A DNA stretch of 64,000 bases from the NCBI RefSeq assembly GCF_041296385.1, contig NW_027183804.1, positions 186,001-250,000 on the forward strand, written 5' to 3'. The notes below the pieces were generated by a model. The model had not been told where the DNA came from. It saw only the letters and a program-made list of their open reading frames with translations, and ran no database searches. The DNA comes from Aphelocoma coerulescens (lineage: Eukaryota; Chordata; Aves; Passeriformes; Corvidae). Both the position numbers and the translations under genes were made by a program. Below, one piece after another: positions 31,455 through 44,564 of this stretch (the first letter of the stretch is position 1; each line of letters starts with the position of its first letter).

Positions 31455-33021
31455 CAGGTAGGCATGGCTGCTAGCGGCATCCCCTTGAGCACCTGCTGAA
31501 AGAGCTGCCGCCAGCATGGTGTCACGCATGGTAAAAAGATGAGAATTGCGATAGCATGTAAGAGGAGGAATCGTATTCATTTAGCCCAGAGCTGGCCAGT
31601 TAACCATGAAAACATGTCCCATCCCCATCCTTTCAACATTTGGACAGGTCCACGAGCTGACGTTATTTCCTTTGTTATTTGTTTGACCACTTTTCCGCTG
31701 TCATCTGCTTGCAAACAGCAGCTCGAGTCATTTAATTTCCCACAAACTCCTCCTTCTTCTGCCAACAGATAATCTAATACCATCCAATGTTGAAATACCG
31801 CTTTCCTCATTTAAGTGGGTTGCTCAGCAAAAAGGTCAAGCGCTGTGGCTGGCTGGTTGGTAATTATTTCCGAGACAGCTTGTAACCTAATTATCTCCTT
31901 CAAATGATAAATGGGTTCCCAGGCATCTGGGATTAATTCCTTAGGTTTCCAAGGGGCTGGTCCATCGTGTTGGGTAACTTGTTCTGTTGGCCGTTCATCA
32001 TTTCCCCGTTTTGGGGTGCTCCCTCCAGCCAGGGCTGCATCAGCTGACTGCTTTTCTCTAATTAAATCATCACAGATTTTGATTCCTAAGCGATTTCCCA
32101 GAACTTGTAGTAGCAAAAAGAACAACAGTCTACTAAATATACCATATCCCTGACCAGTTTGGAGGTAACCTGAGCTAAGCATGTTGGCCACAAATCCAAT
32201 ACTGTCCTTTCAAAGCCCGTGTTCCATTAGCAAAGGAACCTACCCATGGTCATCAATTGGTGGCTCAAAATACAGCAGGATTCCCGGGCCTAACGGTCCT
32301 CCAACAAGAGTTGCCCCACCATAAGGGTCCCAGCATTTGCATTTCCAAGCTCCCGCACAGGGTTCCCACCTACATTTACATCTGCAAGCTGCTTGGTTGG
32401 ATTTGGAGCAGAACTCACTAAAAGGCTTTGAGTTCCAATCCGGTGTGGCCATTCCCACTGATAATCACAAACAACATGTCTTCTACTTGTGGAATTTTTG
32501 TGGGGACTGCTCAAAAACAGGTGGTCAAAAAAACCCCTTGTCCCTCCCCATTGCTTTACAGGCTTCCAAATATTTTTGGTAAGTGTGATAAGAACGCCTT
32601 ACGCAGCTACTGTTAGTGAGCCGAACAGGTATTTGATTGCATTTGCCTTGATATTTGGAACAATTGGAAGGAGGGCAATTGGGGGTCCAAACCCAGTTGT
32701 TCAAGCCCAGAGGGAAAGTCAATTGACAATTGCCTTTTCCTACATAGACACGCCCTATCCTATTTAGGCAATAAGTGCCTGTTGGAGAAGAATGAAGTGG
32801 CCATGAACTTCCTTCTTTGGCCCCAAATCCCATCCCACTGTGGCCCTCACATTGACCCACCATTTAGGTTCAGCTGGGCTAGCCAACTATGGCCACTCTT
32901 CAGATCCTCCTGGCCCTCCACAGAGCCAGCAATTGCTAAGGTTAAAAACTTTTGCTACTTCTTCTCCTAAGGCTGCAAATTGATTCTCCCACTCCTGGCC
33001 TAAACTCAGCTAACCATATCA
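31455..33021 (-). pseudogene. env: ERV-a env remnant, A2
   Basis: The inverted copy of 9590-11156, with the same stops in SU and TM. The transmembrane-side stop present at about 11005 in A1 reads as tryptophan here, so the TM frame runs to 31577, ten codons further. Confidence 0.78.
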
Positions 33022-33400
33022 AAGTAGAATTAGTAAGGAAAATGTTTTAATAGTGTCATCTAATTAGCTAGTCTAATTTTCCCGTTGTCTTCTGCAGCAC
33101 CTGTGGCAATTGAAGACACAGAAACCACTTAACGTAACAAAATGGCCACAAGTATTAGCCCCCAAGTGAGTGGAGATTCTAGAGGAGGGATGCCTATACA
33201 GTCTATTTCAGCAGACGGTCTGAAGGTAGGACTGCGGGGCTTCTTCCGATGTCGAAGCACTGCCTACTGCTCCGGCCCACTCCTGCAGAGTGTCAGTCAC
33301 GGCCTCCCGGCCTTCTCCTCCAGCTGAGATGTGCAAATCTCCGAGGCTTCAGAGACCTTGACCCGAGAGTGACGGGTTCACCTGTGTTCAGCTTACTTGA

Positions 33401-34513
33401 CGGCTGTTTTCTGTCGTCAGTGACACTTGGAATGGGCCACGCCATTTCACCAGCACTGGCGCTTCTTTCTACTCCTTAATTAGGACTCAATCTCCTGGTT
33501 GGATGTTAAAAGCAGCAAAGTCCAAAGGCCGGGCTTGCACCAGCTGAGTTTCCTGTTGAAGGGGTTTCACAAGAAGCAGGATCCTGGCCACAGATGGTTT
33601 TAAAAATGCATCACTTGCCTCTACCCCCCCCCACTGGGTGGAGACTTACCAGGAGGGCAATTGCAAACAACGATTGAAAGGGAGATAACTGAATCTCTCT
33701 TCTGGGTTGGGCCCTCATTCTCACCAAAGCCAATGTCCAAAGCCCTACCCATGGCATCTTGGTTTCTATTACCAGCTTCAAAAGGTGTTTATTTCTCTCT
33801 TCATTGTTTTCTACCCGAGCCAAGCTCTGGGGGTGCCAGGGCCTATGGAGGTTCCATTGTGTTCCTAAAGAAGCCAAAACCCCTTGAAGGATCTTTCCTG
33901 CAAAATGAGTTCCCCTATCTGAATCTATTGCTTCTACAATGCTGTATCTTGGAATGATTTGTTCCAAAAATGCCTTAAGAACTGATCCTGTCATTACTGA
34001 AGTAGTTGGAAATACTTCTGGCCACCTTGCTAGCTGACATACGATTACCAGAAGATATTAAGCCTTGCCACTTGGGGCATCTCCGGAAAATCCACCTGGC
34101 ATCTTTGGAAGGGCCATGCAGCCCAAGGCCTCCCTCCTCTAGCAAGTTACTTTGTAACTTGGCTGTTGGCTTTAGCACAGATCAAGCAACCTTCAACAGC
34201 TCCTTTTGCCAGTCTAAAAAGACCCCCAGCAACATACATCATGAGATAGGCTTCTGCCAATCCTCAGGAAGTGCAAGAACTCTCTTAATGGAGTTGCTTT
34301 AATATTGGTAGGGCCAAAGGTTCTGGTATCTCTTGTTTGCCATCCCTTGGAAACCAATTCTTGCCTTTTTTCTCTGCCACGCGACTTTTAACTGTATGTC
34401 AAACTGCTGCGGTAGAAAAGACAGCTTCCTGGGCAGTGATGGAGTCACGGGGAGCAAAGGGGGCATCTTGGAGAGTTCTGGCAGAAGTGTGGCTTTCTGA
34501 GTTTCTTCATCCA
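33401..34513 (-). pseudogene. pol: ERV-a pol remnant, A2
   Basis: The inverted copy of the integrase relic. The open stretch is shorter (127 codons, 33994-33611) because a single-base indel in the C-run near 33625 shifts the frame upstream of the C-terminal segment. The copies are therefore decaying independently. Confidence 0.78.
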
Positions 34514-34955
34514 CCAAAAAGGAGACAGAGGAGTCCTGTAACATTCTTCAACTCCAGGGAGAGGCCATGGGGCTTTTGCCATGGAGTCTCTCAAATGATT
34601 GCGGGATGCAGCTCCCTTCTGATGTTAAGTTCCTGGCAACAGCACCCTCTGAGGTACTCGGGAATTACAGACTTCCGGAACTGCCTACTCTACGCCCCCC
34701 TCTAATATGCACTCCCCTTTTGGAATGGAAAAGGAAGAAAACCAAACTATTCCTAATGCTGGGAAGTCTTTGCTGCCTTGCTCTAGGTTCAGGAATTTAG
34801 CAGGGCCTTGGCTGAGCAACAGTCTCTGTTGATTAGTAACAGTTTCTAGAATGAATACTTTCTTCTGTTACTTCCCCCCCTGTAAATTCCTAGCCTTGTC
34901 TAAGGAGAGATTGACACGGTCTCTTTGTAAAGACACATCTATCTTACTCCTTTCA
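34514..34955 (-). repeat. ERV-a 5' LTR, A2
   Basis: The inverted copy of 7656-8097. It differs at two positions in the last 120 bp (around 34612-34625). Confidence 0.78.
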
Positions 34956-35059
34956 CTCCCACACCTTCCTTGCGGTGGAACGGCTCTCCCCGGCACAGCA
35001 CCTGGCACAAAACCCCCGTATACGCACACACACACCTGCACTTACCCTGCACTCTACTG

Positions 35060-35080
35060 CACACACACACACACACACAC
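35060..35080 (-). repeat. (GT)n microsatellite, A2
   Basis: The inverted copy, also 21 bp, read as CA on the plus strand. Confidence 0.95.
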
Positions 35081-35180
35081 CTCCCGCACACTAACACCCC
35101 CTCCACATCCCCACCATGCTACTTGCAGTGGCCCCGCCCCTGCCATCCCCACCGGCTGGCAGCACCCACTCCTCGCATGC

Positions 35181-36321
35181 TTCCCCATGCCTTGCATTTC
35201 CTTGCTGCCCCCTCTGTAGCCTTCCCTCAACCTGCCTTTTCTCCCCTGCCTTGCACTGACTTGCTCACCCATCCCCCACCTGACTTCCTTTCACATTCGT
35301 CTAGGTCTGGCCTCATCTTTCCTTTTCCTTCTAGGACCCTCATTGCCTTGCCTCGCCTCGCAAAGCCACCACTTGCCTTGCCTTGCCCTTGAACCCCTCC
35401 CTTGCCTTGCATGACCTTGCTCACCCCTCCCCCACCTGGAATTCAACACCCCTTTTCAATGACATTTCTGGGCCTTGCCCTGCCCTTTCTGCTCCTCCGA
35501 GGAATCTCAAAGCTCTCAAGCATCTCCGGTGTTTCAGGATCCCATGAGAGGAAGACCAGGGGAGGACGCATGTTGCCACACTCATCTCTGTGGGCAGCCT
35601 TTGTCTGGGAGCAATCCTTGCATGTCTTGAACCTTGGAGGGGCAATTCACATTTTGCCCTTGAGCTCGGGGACCAGAAAGAGAGTTCTTTTGCATACAAG
35701 GGAAAGCAGGTAGCTCAAGTCTTTTAGGTACAGAGGAGAGATGACCCACGCGGGATCAAGGCCACACAGAGCACTTGGTCCTGGCCACTTTTGTGCACCA
35801 GCAGTCCTTGAATGTACTTCTCACCTGCCTTGCCTGGCCTTGCCTTGGCAACACAACACTTGCCTTGCCTTGCCCTGCTAGCCCTCTGGAGCCTTGCATT
35901 CCTTTGCAGGGCCCTGCCCCGCACATGACCTGCCTACTGTTTTCCTCCAGGGCCTTGGCTTGCTGAGCCCTTCCTGTTTCTGCCTGGCCTTCCCATCAGT
36001 GGCCCTTCCTTCCTACAGCCAGCCTTGCCTCTAACTTCTGGGCCTTCTCTTGCCTACCAGTCCATTTGCTTTCCCCTCACTGCTCTGGCCTTGCCTACCT
36101 CTCCCTTGACTTGCCCACAATTGCCTGCACTCGGTTTGCAGCGCCTTGCCTGCATGGAAGGCAAGGGAAAGAGTGGTAGGCCGGGCAAAGCAAAGCCAGC
36201 AAGTTGTAGGCAGTGCGAGGCAAGGCAGACGCAGGCAAAGGAAGCAGAGCAAGGGTACCTTAAGAAGAACTAGACAAGGCAAGGCCAAGAGACTCGGAGT
36301 GCCTTTCCTTGGGAAGGCAAG
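35181..36321. repeat. GGCAAGG-rich minisatellite with strand switch, A2
   Basis: This is the inverted copy of 6290-7430, with the hairpin switch at 36144-36166. A few arm-specific differences cluster around 35890-35925, where this copy reads CAGGGCCCTGCCCCGC against a different string in the + arms. Confidence 0.85.
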
Positions 36322-37280
36322 GACATAGTGCCAGTGTTGCTGGAGCAGATGTTAAGGTACTGTGGGGAGGAATAGTCCAGCAAGACATTTCTCTTCTGGC
36401 CCCTGTGCGTGTGGGGGCAATTGTTGGACATATTCAATACTGGAGGCGGATCAGTCGCTGGATGTGTTGTATTTTGGAGGAGGGGATGCCGTTTCTTTGG
36501 AGATGGGCTTGTAGTTGCTCTCTTTGGCAAGGAAGGCAGGTTTGGATGTGCACATCAGGTACTCCTAGGGATTTTAAAGGCTTTTCCCAACAGGCAGAGC
36601 TCTCTCTGGGTTCGAGCTGTTGAGCTGTCGGTGGGAATGCAAAGGCCAAGCTCTTAAGCTATTTGTCCTGGTGCCTTCAGTGTGTGAGCAGTCCCTGGTG
36701 CCGTTGCCTTTGGATCCTGACTCTGGGAGAGGGAAGGCTTAGGATGGTACCTAGAGCTGAGAAGGAGAGTGCTGAGAACAGCGTGTGTGCTGCTAGTTTG
36801 AGGGGTGCAGGTGAAGTTGTAGGCAGCAAGATCTTCCTCAGCTGGCACTGTTTTGAGCCCTGTTTTTGCCAGATGGTTTCAAGTTGGTGGGCGGAATCTG
36901 CGAGAGGGAAAAGATTTGTATGGGCCAAAGAGGTGTGGTGTAAAGAAGAGTGTGCTCTTGGAAGGGGAAGATGAGGGCAACCTTTTTGTCCTGACACCGT
37001 TGATTTGAGTGCAGGGCCGTTTGCAAGTTGCCTCTGTCTGCCCTTGGGGTGGTTTCGAGCTGGGCCAGGTGCTTGGCCTTCTTTTGCAAGTCTGCAGCGC
37101 CGTCGTGTGGTTGTTTCCATGAGCGCTGACAGTGCCCGGCAAAAAGCGCTTGGCTGGCGCGGCCCCAGTCGTGTGGAAGCAGTTGGTGGAAGAGCTCCGC
37201 TGTGCATCCTGCCTCTTGGAGACATAAAAGGATGTAACCCTGCGCGTAGCGGGGAAGCAAGACGAATCTTTTCATTGTTG
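36322..37280. other. Unidentified arm segment, copy in A2 (inverted)
   Basis: This is the inverted copy of 5331-6289. It keeps the two bases missing from A1 near 5482. No recognisable gene was found. Confidence 0.6.
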
Positions 37281-40200
37281 GCTGAGCAGTTTCTAAGCGG
37301 CAAAAGTAAAGGCAGTTTCAGCACGGCCTCTTTCTTTCAGAACCTTTTCTGTGCCATCATGAACATGCTCAACATGCCACTCGCACCCGCTGAACTGCAT
37401 CAAAGGCCCTGGAGATAGGCGCTTTCCTTCAAGCTCTCTGTAGCATCGTACCCTCCACCTCTGGCGGATCCCAAAGCCCTTCCAAACATCCAGCAGCTGC
37501 ACGCAGAGAACAAGTGCTAAAACAAGGCGTTGGCCTTCCTAGTCCTTTTAAAGTCTGTGAACTAGGCGAAACATTCCAGTGAGCAGCACTTTCCTTCGCA
37601 ACTATATCTAGAGCATCATCACATTCTCTCCAAGTGGGTAAGTCCACCCTTGCAGCGCAGCGTTTGCAGCCACAGTTCGGACTGAGAGATAGGCCAGGTG
37701 AGAAAGCATTTCTTGACTATCCCTCTTCTCTGGAAGACTTGATACTCGCAGCGCGACCACGTCCACACACCTTCAGTGTGGCCAGGTTCAAGCAGCTAGA
37801 GCTCCCAGAGATGGGAGAGTCAGGAGAGACGGCGTTCCAAAAGTACCGTGTACTTACAGCAGCATTAAAACTGCACAGCAGTCTGCAGCACTGTAGACTG
37901 CGGCTTCTCCGACAGACGAGCCATCCCATTGTTGCCTCTCGCAGCCTGCTTGCTAGCTGCTCTCCTGAAGAAAAGAACTAGAAGAAAAAGCCAATGCTGG
38001 GCTGCACCTTCCCCTTGCCTTACGTAAAGCCACCTAAACTCCCCGCTGCACTCTCTACTTCCCCTCTCCTTGGAAGCAACCACTGTGTTTGCTGCATCTC
38101 GAAGCCTAAAGTTAAGCGCCAGTGGTTTTGGGGATGGTTGGAAGAGGGATAAGTAGTAGCACAAGTAAGTAGTTGTTGAACTTCCTCCTTCTCAGTGCTA
38201 ACGTGAATTGGGCAGGCAGGCGAGTGCTAGCCACGCTCCTTTCTCAGTTTGTACGCTGCGGTAACGAGTCCGGTGCTCTGCGCCTTCGTTCGGCCTCTTT
38301 AGTACCCATGTCGCTCTTTCATTCAGCCGGAGTCGAAGCGTCGTCTACTTCTCGCCCAGAGAGCACGGTGCCGGAAGAGAAATGCCCCAGCCGACTGCTT
38401 CTGCCGACACACGCCTGGTCTATGCACTTTCCCTCGCAGCGACATACAGCAGCACTTTCGGTCTTTCTTGTCGTCCAAATGGAAAGGGAAAGATTCTCTG
38501 CTATGTCCCGCCCAGAGAACAGTTTTAGGTCAACCAGCACGCCCAGAGCTTGCCCTCGACGCGTGGAAACTTGTGTTTGCACCACATTCAAGTGGTAGCC
38601 GTCTTTCCTTGACAGGCTGCAGAACGCCGTCAGATCCCGGTGCTCTCTGCACCTGCCTTCTCAGTTCCAATACCGCCGCGCACAATACAGCTTTGCAGGA
38701 AGCAAACACGCGGATAGTCATGTCGCTCAGAAGAACGTGCCAGGACGAAAAGATGTTCTTCCTTTCTCCTCGTCGCCCATATTGTGGTGCTGTATTAAAA
38801 GCCTTGGCCAGCGAAAGGCTAATCCAGCAAGTGTTTCTCACCTGATGCATTTCGCTGAGGGAGAGCTGAGGAAAATCCTTGCACAGCACACTGCGGATGC
38901 GTGCAGTACACATGCTGAAGAGAGCCACAGCTAAAAGCAATCGCTGGGCTTCAGTTCTGTCCAGACGGCAGAAGGCGAAGAACGAAGCAGCTGGGCACCG
39001 CGTTAACGTACTCAGTGGACCGAATTTCAAATGTCCAGCCAAGAGCTGCTTCACAAGCAGATTCAGCTGAGAATGCTCTGGATGGTTCACAAAGTAAGGC
39101 GTAGCCGTTGCACTCTATCACACTATCAGGCCAGAAGAAGTTTCTTACACCTTCAATGCTGCAGAGTCCATGCAGCTGGAGCACACGCAGTAGGACGCGT
39201 CCAGATAGACGGCGTTCTTCAAGTACCCCCCTCCTCCAAGCAGCCTTGAAACTGAGCACAACACACTGCGGCTCGGGAGCTTCCTTCTCAGATAGACGTG
39301 CCGTCACGTTATTCACTCTCGCAGCTCCGTTGCCCACTTGCAGCAGGTGCTACCAAAGCAAAATGCTCCAGAAGTAAAAAGCACTGCTGAGCAAACCTTT
39401 TCCTTTGCCTCACGTAAAGCACTGTAAACTGTCCGCTGCACTCTTTATTTCCATTCTCCGCTGCATCTACCACTGTCATCTCTGCATCTCGAAGCATAAA
39501 GCTCGGCACAATTCTTCCCAGGGAAAGCAGGGAAAGAGAAATAGGTAGCAGCACAAGTAGCTGCAAGTGGAACTTTTGTTTTCAACTGCTAACGTGAATC
39601 CGCAAAGAAGCGAGCGGCAGCCACGCTTCTTCTTGCAGCCTGTGCGATGCGCACACCAGCTCGGTGCTCTGCGCCCTCATTCGTATGCTCTTCGTACCAT
39701 GTCGCGCTTTTCATTCTGCCGGAGTCGAAGCGTCGTCTACTTCTCGCCCGGAGAGCACGGTGCCGGAAGAGAAATGCCCCAGCCGACTGCCCTTCCGAAA
39801 CACACCAGGGCTATGCACTTTTCTCGCAGCGACATACAGCAGCACTTTCGGTCTTTTCTTGTCGTCCAAATGTAAAGGGAAAGATTCTCAGCAATGTCGG
39901 GCACAGAGAACAGTTTTAGGTCAACAAGCACGCCCAGAGCTTGCCCGCGACTCGTGGAAACTTGTGTTTGCACACATTCCAGTGGCAGCCCTCTTTCCTT
40001 TACAGCCTGCAGAGCGCCGTCAGATCGCGGTGCTCTCTGCACCTGCCTTCTCCCTTTCAAGTACCACTGCGCAGAATATAGCCTTGCAGGAAGCAATGAC
40101 GCGGATAGTCGTCTCGCAGAGAAGAACGTGCAAAGACGAAAAGATGTTCTTCTTTGCTCCTCCTCGTCGCCCAGATTGTGGTGCTGTACTGAAAGCCATG

Positions 40201-43200
40201 GCCAGCGAAAGGCTAATCCAGCAAGTGTTTCTCACCTGATGCATTTCGCTGAGGGAGAGCTGAGGAAAATCCTTGCACAGCACACTGCGGATGCGTGCAG
40301 TACACATGCTGAAGAGCGGCAAAACTCAAAGCCATCGCTGGGCTTCAGTTTTGTCCAGACCGCAGAAGGCGAAGAACGAAGCAGCTGGGCACCGCGTTAA
40401 CGTACTCAGTGGACCGAATTTCAAATGTCCAGCCAAAAGCTGCTTCATAAGCAGATTCAGCTGAGAATGCTCTGGCTGCTTCACAAAGTAAGGCGCAGCC
40501 GTTTCCATTCATCACACTACCTGGCCAGAAGCAGTATCCTACACCTTCAATGCTGCAGCGTCCATGCAGCTGGAGCACACGCAGTAGGACGCGTCGAGAT
40601 AGAAGGCGGTCTTCAAGTACCCCCTTCTCCAAGCAGCCTTGAAACTGAGCACAACACACTGCGGCTCGGGAGCTTCCTTCTCAGATAGACGTGCCGTCAC
40701 GTTATTCACTCTCGCAGCACAATTCTTCCCAGGGAAAGCTGGAAGAGAAATAGGTAGCAGCACAAGTAGCTGCAAGTGGAACTTTTGTTTTCAACTGCTA
40801 ACGTGAATCCGCAAAGAAGCGAGCGGCAGCCACGCTTCTTCTTGCAGCCTGTGCGATGCGCACACCAGCTCGGTGCTCTGCGCCCTCATTCGTATGCTCT
40901 TCGTACCATGTCGCGCTTTTCATTCTGCCGGAGTCGAAGCGTCGTCTACTTCTCGCCTGAGAGCACGGTGCCGGCAGAGAAACGCTCCGGGCTTCTGCCT
41001 CTGCCGAAACACGCCTGGGCTATCCCTCTCAGCGTTAAGTAGCACAAAATGCTGTCTGCGTTGTGGTCTTTATCTTAAGGGAAAGATTCTCGGCTTCGGC
41101 TAGCACAGAGAACTTTGCTGGGACAATACATGTGTTTTATTATCCTTTCTCGCAAGAAGACTATGGTGCTTCTTTGGAACTGTTGGCCAGTGTAAGGCTA
41201 ATCCAGCAAGTGCTTCTCTCCTGACACATTTCTCTGAGCGAGAGCTTCGGCGGACAGTTGGGCTCTGCGAAGCAGAAAGTCTGTGCTTGCACGTAGCGCT
41301 GAGGAGAATCTGTGCACAGCGCGCTCTGGATGCGTGCAGTACACACACTAAAGAGAGCCAAAGCTCAATGTCTCAGTTCTGTCCAGCGCCGGAAATTGAG
41401 AAGAACGCAGCCCCAGAGCTCTGGGCTGGAGTGTGCGATGGTTATGAGCTGTGCCGCTCTTCTGCGTGTCTACTGCACGCATCCATAGTGTACAGTGCAA
41501 GGATTTTCCTCAGCTCTCGCTCAGCGAAATGCATTAGAAGGGAAGCACATGCTAGATTAGCCATTCGTTAGCCCACGCTTTCAGTAGAGCACCACAATCT
41601 GGGCGACGAGGAAAAGCAAAGAAGAACATCTTTTCGTCTTTGCACGATCTTCTCTGCGAGACATCTCTCCACGTCTTTGCTTCCTGCAAGGCTGTAAGGT
41701 GCGCGGTGGTACTTGGAAGGGAGAAGGCAGGTGCAGAGAGCACCGCGATCTGACGGCGCTCTGCAGGCTGTAAAGGAAAGAAAGCTACCACTTGAATATG
41801 GTGCAAATACCAATTTCCACGCGTCGCGGGTAAGCTCCGGGTAAGCTTGGTGACCTAAAACTGGGCGCTGAGTGAGACGTAACCGAGAATCTTTCCCTTT
41901 GCATTCCGGCTCCAACGCAAACAGAATGTGATGCTACTTAGCGCTGCGAAGGAAAGTGCATAGCCCTGGTGTGTTTGGGAAGAATCAGCAGCCTGGAGCG
42001 TTTTTCTGGAGCCTTTCTCCGCTGGCACCGTGCTCTCTGGGCGAGAAGTAGACGACGCTTCGACTCCGGCAGAATGAAAGCGCGACATGGTACGAAGAGC
42101 ATTAAAGAATGAGGGCAGAGGGCCGAGCTGGTGTGTGCATCGCACAGGCTGCAAGAGGAAGCCTGGCTGTCACTCGCTTGTTTCCGGATTCACGTTAGCG
42201 TTTTAAAACAGAAAGTTCCACTTGCAGCTACTTGTGCTGCTGCCTATTTCTCTTCCAGCGTTCCCTGGGAGGAATTGTGCCGAGCTTTATGCTTCGAGAT
42301 GCAGAGATAACAGTGGTAGATGCGGCGGAGAATGGAAATACAGAGCACAGCGGACAGTTTATGGTGCTTTACGTGAGGCAAGGGAAAGTGCAGCCCGGCA
42401 GTGCTTTTTACTTCTGGAGCATTTTGCTTTGGTAGCAGCTGCTGCAAGTGGGCAACGGAGCTGCGAGAGTGAATAACGTGACGGCACGTCTATCTGAGAA
42501 GGAAGCTCCCGAGCCGCAGTGTGTTGTGCTCAGTTTCAAGGCTGCTTGGAGGAGGGGGGTACTTGAAGACCGCCTTCTATCTCGACGCGTCCTACTGCGT
42601 GTGCTCCAGCTGCATGGACGCTGCAGCATTGAAGGTGTAGGATACTGCTTCTGGCCAGGTAGTGTGATGAATGGAAACGGCTGCGCCTTACTTTGTGAAG
42701 CAGCCAGAGCATTCTCAGCTGAATCTGCTTATGAAGCAGCTTTTGGCTGGACATTTGAAATTCGGTCCACTGAGTACGTTAACGCGGTGCCCAGTTGCTT
42801 CGTTCTTTGCCTTCTGCGGTCTGGACAAAACTGAAGCCCAGCGATGGCTTTGCGTTTTGGCGCTCTTCAGCGCGAACACTGCACGCATCCACAGTGTGCT
42901 GTGCACGGAGTTTCCTCAGCTCGACGTACAATCATTTTCTTGCTGTTTCCAGAGTCTAAACTCTTCGTGAAACTCTCGCTCAGCGAGATGCGTCAGGAAT
43001 GAGGCACTTGCTGGATGAGCTTTTCGCTAGCCAAGACTTTCAATACAGCACCACAATTCAGGCAAGAAGCAGGAGAAAGGAAGATCATCCTTTCGTCCTT
43101 CCACGTTCTTCTCTGCGAGATGACTACCCGTGTCTTTGCTTCCTGCAAGGCTGTAAGAGGCGCGGTAGTACTTAGAACTGAGAAGGCAGGTGCAGAGAGC

Positions 43201-44564
43201 ACGGCGGTCTGACGGTGCTCTGCAGGCTGTAAAGGAAAGACGGCAACCACTTGAATGTGGTGCAAACACAAGTTTCCACGCGTCGAGGGCAAGCTCTGGG
43301 CGTGCTGGTTGACCTAAAACTGTTCTCTGGGCGGGACATAGCAGAGAATCTTTCCCTTTACATTTGGACGACAAGAAAGACCGAAAGTGCTGCTGTATGT
43401 CGCTGCGAGGGAAAGTGCATAGACCAGGCGTGTGTCGGCAGAAGCAGTCGGCTGGGGCATTTCGCTGCCGGCACCGTGCTCTCTGGGCGAGAAGTAGACG
43501 ACGCTTCGACTCCGGCTGAATGAAAGAGCGACATGGGTACTAAAGAGGCCGAACGAAGGCGCAGAGCACCGGACTCGTTACCGCAGCGTACAAACTGAGA
43601 AAGGAGCGTGGCTAGCACTCGCCTGCCTGCCCAATTCACATTAGCATTGAGAAGGAGGAAGTTCAACGACAACTACTTCCTTGTGCTACTACTTATCCTT
43701 CTTCCAACCATCCTTGGAAACTTTGGCGCTTAACTTTAGGCTTCGAGATGCAGCAAACACAGTGGTCGCTTCCAAGGAGAGGGGAAGTAGAGAGTGCAGC
43801 GGGGAGTTTAGGTGGCTTTACGTAAGGCAAGGGGAAGGTGCAGCCCAGCATTGGCTTTTTCTTCTAGTTCTTTTCTTCAGGAGAGCAGCTAGCAAGCAGG
43901 CTGCGAGAGGCAACAATGGGATGGCTCGTCTGTCGGAGAAGCCGCAGTCTACAGTGCTGCAGACTGCTGTGCACAGTTTTAATGCTGCTGTAAGTACACG
44001 GTACTTTTGGAACGTCTTCTCTCCTGACTCTCCCATCTCTGGGAGCTCTAGCTGCTTGAACCTGGCCACACTGAAGGTGTGTGGACGTGGTTGCGCTGCG
44101 AGTATCAAGTCTTCCAGAGAAGAGGGATAGTCAAGAAATGCTTTCTCACCTGGCCTATCTCTCAGTCCGAACTGTGGCTGCAAACGCTGCGCTGCAAGGG
44201 TGGACTTACCCACTTGGAGAGAATGTGATGATGCTCTAGATATAGTTGCGAAGGAAAGTGCTGCTCACTGGAATGTTTCGCCTAGTTCACAGACTTTAAA
44301 AGGACTAGGAAGGCCAACGCCTTGTTTTAGCACTTGTTCTCTGCGTGCAGCTGCTGGATGTTTGGAAGGGCTTTGGGATCCGCCAGAGGTGGAGGGTACG
44401 ATGCTACAGAGAGCTTGAAGGAAAGCGCCTATCTCCAGGGCCTTTGATGCAGTTCAGCGGGTGCGAGTGGCATGTTGAGCATGTTCATGATGGCACAGAA
44501 AAGGTTCTGAAAGAAAGAGGCCGTGCTGAAACTGCCTTTACTTTTGCCGCTTAGAAACTGCTCA
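37281..44564. repeat. Palindromic satellite array, right copy (palindrome centre)
   Basis: Diverged monomers run from 37281. Units: about 37636-38185 (+, diverged), 38186-39565 (+), 39566-40774 (+), 40775 to about 41424 (+, truncated), about 41425-42219 (-), 42220 to about 43659 (-), about 43660-44209 (-, diverged), with echoes to 44564. There are three + units against two - units between the matching diverged edge units, so one side has one extra unit. The unit beginning at 38186 has the same start variant as the minus unit ending near 43660, which identifies those two as true mirror partners. Confidence 0.87.
41414..41459. other. Satellite orientation switch (palindrome centre), right
   Basis: This is the second copy of the + to - switch seen near 2200. 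Here both flanking arms lie inside the window, so this point is the physical centre at which A2 meets A3. Confidence 0.72.

Larger units (their letters stand above)
30846..34955 (-). mobile_element. ERV-a provirus, A2 (inverted copy)
   Basis: A mirror copy of 7656-11765 with its 5' end at 34955. It has the same insertion point, the same LTR pair and the same major lesions. Small differences include a substitution near 34624 and one within the SU region near 32810 that changes the local reading frame content. Confidence 0.85.
29119..41424 (-). repeat. Palindrome arm A2 (-), lacking ERV-b
   Basis: Read on the minus strand this arm gives, in order, satellite, unidentified stretch, GGCAAGG minisatellite, (GT)n, ERV-a, CpG island and outer flank. 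It has no ERV-b. Against the following + arm, unique-region coordinates sum to about 81845, placing the geometric centre near 40922. The local orientation switch is near 41430, and the difference is close to one extra satellite unit on this side. Arm identity is very high: I saw 2 substitutions in about 120 bp around the ERV-a 5' LTR end and long identical runs elsewhere. Confidence 0.93.

Noticed and set aside
39200..39260. A breakpoint at the nominal start of the second direct copy (about 39234)
   Set aside because: The sequence continues smoothly through a satellite unit. The apparent boundary only reflects where the window begins.
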